Positions 1-8,098 are shown, numbered from the stretch's first letter. The stretch is 20,730 nucleotides of DNA from Gordonibacter sp036659115 (GCF_036659115.1 NZ_JAVXDF010000046.1), one strand, 5' to 3'. The notes: generated by a model not told the origin, from the sequence alone. Numbers and translations are program-made.

Positions 1-659
1 TAGAACCGAGCGTAGCGCTCCAGGTTCTTCTTCAGCGCGTCTACGAAACGCTGGCCGATATCGCCTAGCTGCTCGCCTTTGCGCACGACGTAGCCCAAGT
101 GCAGCTTCACGTCGGTGTCCAGCGGCACGGTGTTCAGGCCGGCGCCGTCGGAGATGCCCACGAGGATGCCGCTGGTCACCGTATAGCCGTTCAGCGCCAC
201 GATGAGTTCGGAAAGCGACGCGCGGTCGGTGCAGGCGATGCTCTTGGCGCGCGGCGTAGCCGCCAGGGCCTCCTCGGCGAAGGCGACGGGCGAGTCCGCA
301 TCCTGCTCGAAGTAGAGGTAGGGGTAATCCTCCATGTCGTCCAAGGTCAGGATAGCAGCGTTCACCATGGGGTGGCTCGCTGGCAATGCCACGCGCGGAG
401 CGGACTGGATAAGCTCCACGAACTCGAGGCCCGTGGCATCAAGCGCGGCGTTCAGCTCGTCGGCGGAGGCGGACGTCTGAAACAGCACGCCCAGATCGCT
501 CTGGCCTCCCGCGACGTCGTCTATGACGCCTTGCGTCGTGCGGTCGCGCAGGGCGTAAGCATACGCGTCGCCGCCCAGCGCAAGCACGGTATGGGCGAAC
601 GTCTGCACGTTGAACAGGTAGTGCTGGCCGGAAACGGCAAAGGTGGTTTCAGTGGTCAT
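1..659 (-). CDS. Stand-alone LysR-type effector-binding domain protein (no HTH), running to the window edge
   Basis: This reading frame has 219 complete codons and ends at the window edge on TA, probably the first two bases of its stop codon. It begins at an ATG preceded by a strong AAGGAAGGA ribosome-binding site, so the short form looks genuine. The protein aligns along its whole length with the effector domain (about residues 88-300) of the LysR protein at 2196-3116. Shared blocks include QHYxFxVQxF, TTxxxIDDV, YPxxxFEQ and a DRxxLxxL...NGYTxxxG stretch. There is no DNA-binding helix-turn-helix. The gene starts 24 bp after the ligase stop and is in the same frame as it, so the two are very likely co-transcribed. 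I infer a ligand-binding or titrating partner of the full-length LysR. It could instead be a decaying LysR duplicate, but the intact frame and good ribosome-binding site argue against that. Confidence 0.8.
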   Translation of the reverse strand, partial: MTTETTFAVSGQHYLFNVQTFAHTVLALGGDAYAYALRDRTTQGVIDDVAGGQSDLGVLFQTSASADELNAALDATGLEFVELIQSAPRVALPASHPMVNAAILTLDDMEDYPYLYFEQDADSPVAFAEEALAATPRAKSIACTDRASLSELIVALNGYTVTSGILVGISDGAGLNTVPLDTDVKLHLGYVVRKGEQLGDIGQRFVDALKKNLERYARF

Positions 660-683
660 AGCGAGTTCCTTCCTTGCGCGCGA

Positions 684-2027
684 TTATCGGGTCGTGCAAG
701 CACGTTCGTCGACGAAGCGCAACGCCTTGTGCTCGGACGACGTTCCCAGCTTGCCCGCATCATACACGATAACCTTCTGCGGACGCACGCCCACATGCGC
801 CTTGATAGCCGCCATCGTGCGGTTGGCCACGGCGTCGTAAGGCTCGTCGCTGCCCAGCGCACGCTCGACGGACACCTCGTATTTACAGGTAAAGTCCTGC
901 TCGTACACGCGAATGGAGTATTCGCCGGTCAGGCCCTCCAGGCCGCGCACCACGTACTCGATGTCGGTCGGGAACACGTTCACGGCGCTGACGATGAACA
1001 TCTCGTCCTTGCGCCCTGTGATGTGGATGCGCGCAAGCGTGCGGCCGCACGAGCACGTGTCGGTGCTCACGTAGCCGATGTCGCCCGTGCGAAAGCGGAT
1101 CATGGGACGCGCCTTCTTCATCAGTGTGGTGTACACCAGCTCGCCCGTCTCGCCCGGAGCCAAAATCTCGCCCGTGGTGGGGTCGACCGTCTCGACGAGT
1201 ATCTGGTCCTCGACGATATGCAGGCCATCCTTCGCCTCGCACATGGCCGCACAGGCACCGTAGATGTCGGACAAACCATAGAAGTCCACGACCTTCGCGC
1301 CCCACAGGTTCTCGATGCTCTCGCGCGTGGACTGAATGGAGCCACCAGATTCACCAGCCACGATGATGGTGTGGATGCTGAAGTCGGTCTTGGGATTGTA
1401 GCCTTTCTCCTTGGCGATCTCGCCTAAGTGCCACGCATACGACGGCGACGTCCAGATGATGGTGGGCTGGTATTGCTTCAGCACGAACAGCAAGCGGTCG
1501 GACGGCACGGCACCCACCCAGATAGCCAGGGCACCCAGGCGCTGCGCGCCGATGACATCGGGGCCGCCCACGTACAGCGCGAAGTTGAGCGCGTGCACGT
1601 AGCGATCGTTCGGCCGCATGCCGGCCTGCCAAAACAGGCGCGCTTCGGTGTCCTGCCAGAGGTCGAAGTCTTCCTGCGTGAACGGGCTTACCGTAGGGAC
1701 GCCCGTAGACCCAGACGAGGTGGCCATAAAGATGACCTCTTCTTCGGGCACGGAGCACATCTCGCCGAAGAACGATCCCACGTGCTGCGTCTCGCGCTCG
1801 GTCTTCTTATCGATGAAGGGGAATTTCACCAGATCGCCGAGCGTCTTGATGTCACCCGGCGCCACACCTGCCTCGTCGAACGCGCGCTTATAATGCACCG
1901 TGTTCTCGTACGCATACGCCACCATGTCTTGCAGACGTTGCAGCTGCAGCGCCTCAAGCTCCGGCCGCGGCATGCACTCGATCTCCGGATCGTAGTACTT
2001 TTGATCGTTGGGGATGTCCTTCGCCAT
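684..2027 (-). CDS. Phenylacetate-CoA ligase family (PaaK-like) AMP-forming acyl-CoA ligase
   Basis: The product is 447 residues, the usual size for PaaK-type adenylate-forming enzymes. These activate an aryl or acyl carboxylate with ATP and transfer it to coenzyme A in the cytoplasm. Visible motifs are the phosphate loop SSGSTGVPT (104-112), the FYGLSDIYG adenylate motif (249-257), RFRTGD (311-316), a CSCGR element (325-329) and the hinge/C-lobe block GRKDEMFIVSAVNVFP (338-353). I start at the ATG preceded by AGGAG at 5-6 nt. An alternative in-frame ATG six codons upstream (2045) also has AAGGA in front of it and cannot be excluded. The gene is divergent from a LysR regulator and followed after 24 bp by a LysR effector-domain protein, which suggests substrate-responsive control. 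The substrate is not readable from the sequence; phenylacetate is only the family namesake. Confidence 0.9.
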   Translation of the reverse strand: MAKDIPNDQKYYDPEIECMPRPELEALQLQRLQDMVAYAYENTVHYKRAFDEAGVAPGDIKTLGDLVKFPFIDKKTERETQHVGSFFGEMCSVPEEEVIFMATSSGSTGVPTVSPFTQEDFDLWQDTEARLFWQAGMRPNDRYVHALNFALYVGGPDVIGAQRLGALAIWVGAVPSDRLLFVLKQYQPTIIWTSPSYAWHLGEIAKEKGYNPKTDFSIHTIIVAGESGGSIQSTRESIENLWGAKVVDFYGLSDIYGACAAMCEAKDGLHIVEDQILVETVDPTTGEILAPGETGELVYTTLMKKARPMIRFRTGDIGYVSTDTCSCGRTLARIHITGRKDEMFIVSAVNVFPTDIEYVVRGLEGLTGEYSIRVYEQDFTCKYEVSVERALGSDEPYDAVANRTMAAIKAHVGVRPQKVIVYDAGKLGTSSEHKALRFVDERACTTR

Positions 2028-2067
2028 GGTCGCTCCTATGCTCATTCCGTTCCTTAATAAACAGCAC

Positions 2068-2079
2068 GTTTCATGAAAC
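2068..2079. promoter_or_regulatory. Perfect palindrome upstream of the CoA ligase gene
   Basis: GTTTCATGAAAC is a perfect 12-bp palindrome 23-41 bp upstream of the ligase start codons. It is followed by a degenerate half-repeat (CATGAACC) on the plus strand. It lies in the untranslated leader or promoter of the ligase and could be an operator. No regulator can be assigned from the sequence. Confidence 0.35.
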
Positions 2080-2117
2080 CATGAACCATCCCTCGATACA
2101 ACAATTCTCATCATTCA

Positions 2118-2144
2118 ATGTTTTGATGTCATGGTATCGAACAT
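2118..2144. promoter_or_regulatory. Candidate LysR-type binding site in the divergent ligase/LysR promoter region
   Basis: An interrupted inverted repeat, ATGTT...GAT on one arm and ATC-GAACAT on the other, sits in the AT-rich interval between the divergent ligase and LysR genes. It lies about 50 bp before the LysR start. LysR regulators typically bind interrupted dyads in such divergent promoters, so this is the best candidate site. The arms are not perfectly symmetric. Confidence 0.4.
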
Positions 2145-2195
2145 ACAGATAACGGGGTAAAATAAAAGAAAGAACACCTATCGAAGGAACGTCCG

Positions 2196-3116
2196 ATGAC
2201 CCTGCAACAGCTTCGCTACCTTATCGCCATTGCCGAATACGGCTCCATCAACGCCGCCGCGCAGAATCTCTACGCTTCCCAATCAAACCTCTCCACCGCC
2301 ATCAAGGAGCTGGAGCAGGAGCTGGGCATCACCGTGTTCACCCGCAGCAACCGCGGCGTCACGCTCACCAACGACGGCACCGAGCTTCTGGGCTACGCCC
2401 GCCAGGTGGTCGAGCAGGCCGACATGCTTGAGCACCGCTACGCCACCGGCACCGACACCCACCTGCGCCTGGCCGTGTCCACGCAGCACTACGCCTTCAG
2501 CGTGCAGGCCTTCGTGAACGTAGTTGAGTCCTGCGTTGGGGACGAGTACGAGTTCATCATGCGCGAGAGCACCACAGCACAGATCATCGACGATGTGCGC
2601 ACATTTCGCAGCGAGATAGGCATCCTCTACACCGACGGCTTCAACCGCCGCGTGCTGCAGAAAGCCTTCGATGATGCCGACGTGGCCTACGCCCCCCTGT
2701 TCGACGCCCGCGTGCACGTGTTCGTGGGCGATGACCACCCGCTAGCAAACGCGCGTCTCATCAAGCCCGAAGACCTCGAGCCCTACCCCCGCTACGCCTT
2801 CGAGCAGGGCATCGTGAACTCGTTCTACTATTCGGAGGAACCTTTAAGTTACCTGCCGCACCAGCGCAACATTCGCATCTCCGACCGCGGCACCCTCACA
2901 AACCTGCTGACCAGCCACAACGGCTACACGCTCTCCACCGGCGTACTGTCGGCAGAAATGCAGTCGGGCATCGCCAGCATCCCACTCGACGTGGACGAGC
3001 TCATGCAGGTGGGCTACATCATGCACAACGAGCGCCGCCCCAGCCCGCTTTTGCTACGCTACATCGACGAGCTGCACGCCATCATCAACGCGAACCCCAA
3101 CGTGGAAGCGCAATAA
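2196..3116 (+). CDS. LysR-family transcriptional regulator
   Basis: The protein has 306 residues, the standard LysR length. Residues 1-60 form the winged helix-turn-helix (MTLQQLRYLIAIAEYGS..., then SQSNLSTAIKELEQELG and the TRSNRG wing). A linker helix follows, and then a two-lobed periplasmic-binding-protein-like effector domain from about residue 88. The start has a GAAGGAA ribosome-binding site at 7 nt. The gene is divergent from the PaaK-like ligase, the classic arrangement for a LysR protein controlling its neighbour and itself. Its effector domain is a paralogue of the HTH-less protein at 1-659. The likely role is activating or repressing the ligase operon in response to a substrate or CoA-ester ligand; the ligand is unknown. 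Confidence 0.93.
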   Translation: MTLQQLRYLIAIAEYGSINAAAQNLYASQSNLSTAIKELEQELGITVFTRSNRGVTLTNDGTELLGYARQVVEQADMLEHRYATGTDTHLRLAVSTQHYAFSVQAFVNVVESCVGDEYEFIMRESTTAQIIDDVRTFRSEIGILYTDGFNRRVLQKAFDDADVAYAPLFDARVHVFVGDDHPLANARLIKPEDLEPYPRYAFEQGIVNSFYYSEEPLSYLPHQRNIRISDRGTLTNLLTSHNGYTLSTGVLSAEMQSGIASIPLDVDELMQVGYIMHNERRPSPLLLRYIDELHAIINANPNVEAQ

Positions 3117-3170
3117 AATGCGCAGTGAACTTTCTTTTGCAGAAAGTACTATAGAGTGTGAAAATCCAGC

Positions 3171-3204
3171 AAAAAGCGCCGCCCGCACAACGCGAACGAC
3201 GCTT
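3171..3204 (-). terminator. Rho-independent terminator of the IMP dehydrogenase gene
   Basis: Read on the minus strand, AAGCGTCGTTCGC pairs with GCGGGCGGCGCTT across a 5-nt loop, giving 13 bp with three G-U wobbles, and a run of five T closes the structure. It starts 25 bp beyond the guaB stop. The wobble pairs become A-C mismatches on the plus strand, so it should work only for guaB and not for the converging LysR gene. Confidence 0.85.
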
Positions 3205-3229
3205 CGAATCAACGGTATGCGAACCTGCT

Positions 3230-4750
3230 CTAGTGAATAGCTCCGCTCACGTACGGCGTCTTGTCCTTTAACAGCACGTCGTGCGCGCCGCCCTCGACGA
3301 TGGACGTGGAGGACACCACGGTCAGCTTCGCCTTCTGCTGCAGCTCGGCGATAGTCAAGGCGCCGCAGTTGCACATGGTGGACTTCACCTTCGACAGCGT
3401 CAGGTCCACGTTGTCCTTCAGCGAGCCGGCATACGGCACGTAGCTGTCCACGCCTTCCTCGAACGACATGCCCTTCTTGTCGCCGCCCAAGTCGTAGCGC
3501 TGCCAGTTGCGGGCGCGCGCGGAACCCTCGCCCCAGTACTCCTTCATGTAGGAGCCGTTGATGTTCACCTTGTTCGTGGGGCTCTCGTCGAAGCGGGCGA
3601 AGTAGCGGCCCAGCATGACGAAGTCCGCGCCCATGGCCAGGGCCAGCGTCAGATGATGGTCGTACACGATGCCACCGTCGGAGCAGATGGGGATGTAGAT
3701 GCCCGTTTCCTCGAAATACTCGTCGCGTGCACGTGCCACCTCGATGGTAGCCGTGGCCTGGCCGCGGCCGATGCCCTTCTGCTCGCGCGTGATGCAGATG
3801 GAACCGCCACCAATGCCGATCTTGATGAAGTCGGCACCCGCGTCGGCCAAAAAGCGGAATCCCTCGGCATCGACCACGTTGCCGGCGCCCACCTTCACGT
3901 CGTCGCCGTAGTGCTCGCGCACCCACTCCAGCGTGAACTTCTGCCAGTCGGAATAGCCCTCTGAGCTGTCGATGCACAGCACATCGGCACCCGCCGCCAC
4001 CAGCGCCGGCACGCGCTCGGCAAAGTCGCGCGTGTTGATGCCCGCGCCCACCTGGTAGCGCTTGTGGGGGTCCAGCATCTCGTTGGGATTCGACTTGTGG
4101 GAGTCGTAATCCTTGCGGAACACCATGTACACCAAACGGTCTTCGTCGTCCACGATAGGCAGCGAGTTCAGCTTGTTGTCCCAGATGATGTCGTTGGCAA
4201 CCTTCAGGCTGGTGTCCATGGGCGCCACGATCATGCTCTCGCGCGGCGTCATGAAGTCGGCCACCTTCTCATCCATGGACATGCGCGACAGGCGGTAGTC
4301 GCGACCGGTGACGATGCCCACCAGCTTGCCATTCGCCGAGCCGTCGTGCGTCACGGGCATGGTGGAGTGACCGTGCTCTTCCTTCATGTCCACCACGTCG
4401 GCAAGCGTCATCTCGGGCGACAAGTTCGCGTCGCTGGTAACAAAGCCGGCCTTGTAATCCTTCACGCGCGCGACCATAGCAGCCTGCTTTTCAATGGTCT
4501 GCGACCCGAAGACGAACGACATGCCGCCCTCCGTGGCCAGTGCGATGGCCATGCCGTCGTCGGACACAGACTGCATGATGGCGGACACCATCGGAATGTT
4601 CAGCGACACGGCAGGCTCTTCGCCGCGGCGATACTTCACCAGCGGCGTCTTCAGGCTCACATCGGCGGGGGTGCACTCGGCAGACGAATAACCGGGAACG
4701 AGCAGGTACTCGTTGAACGTGCGGGACGGCTCATCGAAATAGAATGCCAT
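3230..4750 (-). CDS. guaB: IMP dehydrogenase, Tritrichomonas foetus-like type
   Basis: This 506-residue enzyme oxidises IMP to XMP with NAD+, the first committed step of GMP synthesis, in the cytoplasm. It has a TIM barrel interrupted by a CBS pair (about 105-220). The catalytic loop GGGSICITRE places the nucleophilic cysteine at residue 319. The flap ends in RNWQRY with Arg418 and Tyr419, followed by EEGVDSYVPYAG. The CBS insert separates it from GMP reductase. From memory, this residue numbering and much of the sequence match the T. foetus enzyme, including Lys310 and Glu431, which are linked there to low mycophenolic acid sensitivity. The start has AAGGAG 7 nt upstream, a TATAAT box lies about 60 bp upstream, and the gene has its own terminator, so it is probably monocistronic. 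Confidence 0.96.
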   Translation of the reverse strand: MAFYFDEPSRTFNEYLLVPGYSSAECTPADVSLKTPLVKYRRGEEPAVSLNIPMVSAIMQSVSDDGMAIALATEGGMSFVFGSQTIEKQAAMVARVKDYKAGFVTSDANLSPEMTLADVVDMKEEHGHSTMPVTHDGSANGKLVGIVTGRDYRLSRMSMDEKVADFMTPRESMIVAPMDTSLKVANDIIWDNKLNSLPIVDDEDRLVYMVFRKDYDSHKSNPNEMLDPHKRYQVGAGINTRDFAERVPALVAAGADVLCIDSSEGYSDWQKFTLEWVREHYGDDVKVGAGNVVDAEGFRFLADAGADFIKIGIGGGSICITREQKGIGRGQATATIEVARARDEYFEETGIYIPICSDGGIVYDHHLTLALAMGADFVMLGRYFARFDESPTNKVNINGSYMKEYWGEGSARARNWQRYDLGGDKKGMSFEEGVDSYVPYAGSLKDNVDLTLSKVKSTMCNCGALTIAELQQKAKLTVVSSTSIVEGGAHDVLLKDKTPYVSGAIH

Positions 4751-4809
4751 GGACGTACTCCTTCATATGCGGTCGTGGCCTGGAAGCGGCTTTTCGTTAT
4801 GTGAACGTT

Positions 4810-4815
4810 ATTATA
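4810..4815 (-). promoter_or_regulatory. Probable -10 box of the IMP dehydrogenase promoter
   Basis: On the minus strand this reads TATAAT, a perfect -10 consensus 60 bp upstream of the guaB start codon. No convincing -35 hexamer lies at 16-18 bp. A small inverted repeat (CTGCGG/CCGCAG, 4845-4870) lies just upstream of the promoter. Confidence 0.5.
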
Positions 4816-4971
4816 GCCACGGGAACGCGCCCACGCATGAAAACCTGCGGAAATGAAGAAATAACCGCAGCGGGAAGCCTGGTTTGATCAAGTTTCATGC
4901 AATCGTGCTTTTCCTGCAGCACTTTACAGAACTCGCCGTCGAAAGCCTCACCGCAAAAACGGGCCTCCTAC

Positions 4972-6369
4972 TCACATCCCCAGCCACACCCGCACGAAGG
5001 GCACATAGCCCGCCACGAACACCACTAGTATCAGCACCGGCAGCACGAAGCGCACGTACCCGTGGGCCCAACGAGGAAAGCGGATGCCTCGCCCTTGGTC
5101 GGCCTCAGCCACGAACGCATCCCAACCCCATCCGCGCTTCGATGTGCAAAACACCAGCAGGATGAGGCTACCCAGTGGCAGCACAGTATTCGATATAAGG
5201 AAATCCTCGATAGCCTGGATGTTCCCGATGCCCGGCAGCTCGACGCCCGACCACACGTTGAACCCCAGCACGCACGGCAGCGACAAAACAGCCAGCACTA
5301 CACCGTTTACCAAGCACGCCTTCGTGCGCGGCATATTCCACTCGTCCATGCTGAAGCCCACGATGTTCTCGAACACCGCAATGACCGTGGATAGCGCCGC
5401 AAAGCTCATGAACAGGAAGAACAGCGCACCCCAAAGTTGCCCGAACGGCATCTGGGTGAACACTGCTGGCAACGTGATGAAAACGAGGCCCGGTCCGCTA
5501 CCCGGCTCGACGCCAAACGCAAAGCATGCCGGGAAGACGATGAAGCCTGCCATGATGGCCACCAAGGTATCCAACCCTGCAATGTTCAGTGCCTCGCCCG
5601 TAAGGCGGCGATCGCGGTTGATGTAGCTGCCGAAAATGGACATGGAGCCCACGCCGACCGACACCATGAAAAACGCCTGGCCCATGGCTGCGAACACCGC
5701 ATCAAAAAACGTGGGCCACCCGTCAACGAACAGCTTGCTGAAATCGGGCGTCAGGTAAAACGCCAAGCCCTCCTCGGCACCCGGCAGTGTCACCGCACGC
5801 ACGCACAGCACGACCAGCACCACCAACAGTGCCGTCATCATCACCTTGGTTACGCGCTCGATACCTTTCTGCAAACCCGCACGGGTAACCAGCACGCCAA
5901 TACCCACCGTCAAAAACATGTAGGCTGCCGATTCAAAGGGATTGCCCACCAGCCCATCGTACACCGCCGACACGCCTGCCGCATCCAGCCCCTCGAACGT
6001 TCCCATGGCGCCACGCACCATGAAGGCCAACATCCAGCCGGTAATTACCGTGTAGAACATCATCAGCAGATAATTGCCGCCCAGCGCCACCCACTTGAAG
6101 CGATGCCACTTCGACCCCGCCGGCTCCAGCGTGTCGTAGCTGCGCGCGATGCCCTTCTGGCTTGCACGCCCCATCGAGAACTCCATGATGAGGATAGGCA
6201 GTCCGAACACCAACAGGAAAAAGAGGATAAGCAGCACAAAAGCTGCGCCGCCGTATTGGCCCACGATATAGGGAAAACGCCACACGTTGCCCAACCCGAT
6301 AGCGCACCCAGCGCTGATCAGGATGAACCCGAGTCGCGATCCGAACTTTTCCCGAGCTGCCACGAACAT
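4972..6369 (-). CDS. Sodium:neurotransmitter symporter (SNF family) transporter
   Basis: The 465-residue membrane protein belongs to the LeuT/SNF family, which takes up amino acids or related amines with sodium. The first helix carries the family signature GxAIGLGNVWRFPY (about 21-34) used for sodium and substrate binding, followed by YGGAAF. The usual small residue before the alanine is cysteine here (Cys22). Repeated hydrophobic stretches are consistent with the 11-12 helices of bacterial members. I start at MFVAAREKFGSR because family N-termini normally begin just before the REKxGSR motif. Earlier in-frame starts (ATG 6408, GTG 6444) exist, but the GTG lies inside the terminator of the upstream gene. 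No good ribosome-binding site decides the start. The substrate is unknown. Confidence 0.93.
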   Translation of the reverse strand: MFVAAREKFGSRLGFILISAGCAIGLGNVWRFPYIVGQYGGAAFVLLILFFLLVFGLPILIMEFSMGRASQKGIARSYDTLEPAGSKWHRFKWVALGGNYLLMMFYTVITGWMLAFMVRGAMGTFEGLDAAGVSAVYDGLVGNPFESAAYMFLTVGIGVLVTRAGLQKGIERVTKVMMTALLVVLVVLCVRAVTLPGAEEGLAFYLTPDFSKLFVDGWPTFFDAVFAAMGQAFFMVSVGVGSMSIFGSYINRDRRLTGEALNIAGLDTLVAIMAGFIVFPACFAFGVEPGSGPGLVFITLPAVFTQMPFGQLWGALFFLFMSFAALSTVIAVFENIVGFSMDEWNMPRTKACLVNGVVLAVLSLPCVLGFNVWSGVELPGIGNIQAIEDFLISNTVLPLGSLILLVFCTSKRGWGWDAFVAEADQGRGIRFPRWAHGYVRFVLPVLILVVFVAGYVPFVRVWLGM

Positions 6370-6424
6370 TTCCCCGTTCTTCACGAATTGATACAAGCAC
6401 GCGAGCATACTACCCGATGCCGTC

Positions 6425-6464
6425 AAAAAAACACAGGTGGACACCCCTTTGGGTACCCACCTGT
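6425..6464 (-). terminator. Rho-independent terminator of the M18 aminopeptidase gene
   Basis: On the minus strand, ACAGGTGG pairs perfectly with CCACCTGT, with an inner GGG/CCC helix, and the hairpin is followed by G and seven T. It lies 28 bp after the aminopeptidase stop. It shows that the downstream SNF transporter needs its own promoter or relies on read-through. Confidence 0.9.
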
Positions 6465-6492
6465 TGCATACGGCCGAAAGAGAGCAGAACGC

Positions 6493-7932
6493 CTAGGCGT
6501 TCTTCAAAAACGCCTCGTAACCTTTGAACGCCTCGTAGATGTCGGCTTTGCTGGTAACTTCCCACGGAGCATGCATCGAGAGCACCGCCACACCCGAGTC
6601 GATAACCTCCATGCCGTACTTGGCAGGAATATAGGCAATGGTTCCACCGCCGCCTACGTCTACTTTTCCCAACTCGGCCGTCTGGAAGGACACGCCGGCA
6701 TCGCCCATGATACGGCGGATGCGCGCCATGTACTCGGCACTGGCATCGTTGGAGCCGCTCTTGCCGCGGCTACCCGTATACTTGTTGAACACCAGGCCGC
6801 GTCCCAGATAGGCTGAGTTCTTCGCCTCGAAGGCAGCGGCATAAGCCGGGTCGAAGCCAGCGGACACATCGGAGGACAGCATGCTCGATGCCGCAAGTGC
6901 GCGGCGCAGCGGCAGAGAGCCCCCTTCGCCCGCAAGTTCCATAAGCTCGGCTACCGTGTTCTCGAAGAACTGCGAAGCCATGCCGGTAGCTCCTACACTG
7001 CCGATCTCCTCTTTGTCCACCAGCACGCAAAGCGCCGTCTTCTGCGGCTGCTCGACCGCCAGCTGCGCAGCGAGCGAGGTGTAGGCGCACACGCGGTCGT
7101 CCTGCCCGTAACCGATGACCATGCTGCGATCGAAGCCCAGGTCGCGAGCGCGCCCCGCCGGCACCGCTTCGATCTCGGCCGAGAGGAAGTCTTCTTCGGC
7201 AATGTCGTATTTCTCAGCCAAGAGTTTAAGCGCGAACGCTTTCACCGGCTCCTTTTCGGCCAGCTTTTCAAAAGCAGGGCGATCGTCGTCCTGGCCCTCA
7301 CCGACGTCAGGTTCCTTCTTGACAACAAGCGGGCGGTTGCCTATCAGGATATCGAGATTCTCGGCCTCGATGACCTCAGTGGCTTTCTTCTCCATCTGCT
7401 TGTTCGCCAAATGAACCAAGAGATCGGTCACGCAGAACACCGGATCGCCTTCGTCTTCGCCAACCTGCACATCCACCACGGAGCCGTCGATTTTCGCAAT
7501 CACGCCGTGCAGCGCCAGCGGCAACGTGACCCACTGGTAGTTCTTGATGCCACCATAGTAGTGCGTATCGAGGTAGGCGAGGCCGTTGGCCTCGGCAAGC
7601 GGGTTCTGCTTGAGATCGAGCCGCGGCGAGTCGATGTGAGCGCCCAGGATATTGAACCCCTCGACGAGCGGAGCGGTGCCCACGTGGGCCAAAATGAGCG
7701 CCTTGCCGCTAGCCTGCGCCCACACCTTGTCGCCGGGATGTAAGGCGCGCCCTTCCCGCACGGCCTCGTCAAGGCTCTTGTAACCGTGCTCCTCCGCCTG
7801 CGCGATGGCGGCGACAGCGCACTCGCGTTCGGTCTTGTTGTCGGAGATGAAGCCGATGTATTCGGCTGCTAATTGGTCGAGTGATTCGAGATCGGCCTCG
7901 TCGTACTTCTTCCAAGCTACGTCGTGCTCCAT
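6493..7932 (-). CDS. M18-family aminopeptidase (aspartyl aminopeptidase-like)
   Basis: The 479-residue protein matches the M18 zinc aminopeptidases, which remove N-terminal residues, often acidic ones, from peptides in the cytoplasm. Metal and catalytic elements visible are GAHIDSPRLD (His99, Asp101), VDKEEIGS (Glu308/Glu309), SSDVSAG (Asp354), KVDVGGGGT (423-431) and the late metal histidine in MHAPWE (His454). I start at the second ATG (MEHDVAWKK) because AAAGGG then lies 6 nt upstream; the ATG two codons earlier directly abuts that box. A TTGACA hexamer lies about 70 bp upstream on the coding strand. A clear terminator follows. Peptidase and neighbouring transporter could both serve amino-acid nutrition, but they appear to be separate transcription units. 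Confidence 0.93.
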   Translation of the reverse strand: MEHDVAWKKYDEADLESLDQLAAEYIGFISDNKTERECAVAAIAQAEEHGYKSLDEAVREGRALHPGDKVWAQASGKALILAHVGTAPLVEGFNILGAHIDSPRLDLKQNPLAEANGLAYLDTHYYGGIKNYQWVTLPLALHGVIAKIDGSVVDVQVGEDEGDPVFCVTDLLVHLANKQMEKKATEVIEAENLDILIGNRPLVVKKEPDVGEGQDDDRPAFEKLAEKEPVKAFALKLLAEKYDIAEEDFLSAEIEAVPAGRARDLGFDRSMVIGYGQDDRVCAYTSLAAQLAVEQPQKTALCVLVDKEEIGSVGATGMASQFFENTVAELMELAGEGGSLPLRRALAASSMLSSDVSAGFDPAYAAAFEAKNSAYLGRGLVFNKYTGSRGKSGSNDASAEYMARIRRIMGDAGVSFQTAELGKVDVGGGGTIAYIPAKYGMEVIDSGVAVLSMHAPWEVTSKADIYEAFKGYEAFLKNA

Positions 7933-8098
7933 GAGCATCCCTTTCGCGACAGAACAGCGCCTGTCCCCTCTGGTCTTTGTTGTTTTCCATTATCCATAAA
8001 GGTTGTCAATATGCTAGCCGCCCCACGTCAAACGCACGAAACGCTTCAGCAACAACTATGGATGTTCCAAGGAGCAAGCTCCGAAATAGATTACCCTC

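Noticed and set aside
99..1427. A 442-codon open frame on the plus strand
   Set aside because: It is antisense to both the orphan effector domain and the ligase, is rich in His/Arg/Ala/Val and has no recognisable domain.
3129..3147. Terminator of the LysR gene (ACTTTC/GAAAGT hairpin)
   Set aside because: Only 6 weak AT-rich pairs and no T-tract; not strong enough to list.
3230..4750. GMP reductase
   Set aside because: A CBS-domain insert and the Arg418-Tyr419 flap are present; these are IMP dehydrogenase features.
4751..4971. tRNA, riboswitch or small gene between guaB and the SNF transporter
   Set aside because: No cloverleaf, no purine-riboswitch-like core and no frame with a ribosome-binding site; only a -10 box and minor inverted repeats.
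5437..6816. A 459-codon plus-strand frame across the SNF transporter and aminopeptidase end
   Set aside because: It is His/Gln/Arg-rich antisense of two well-supported genes and spans the terminator between them.
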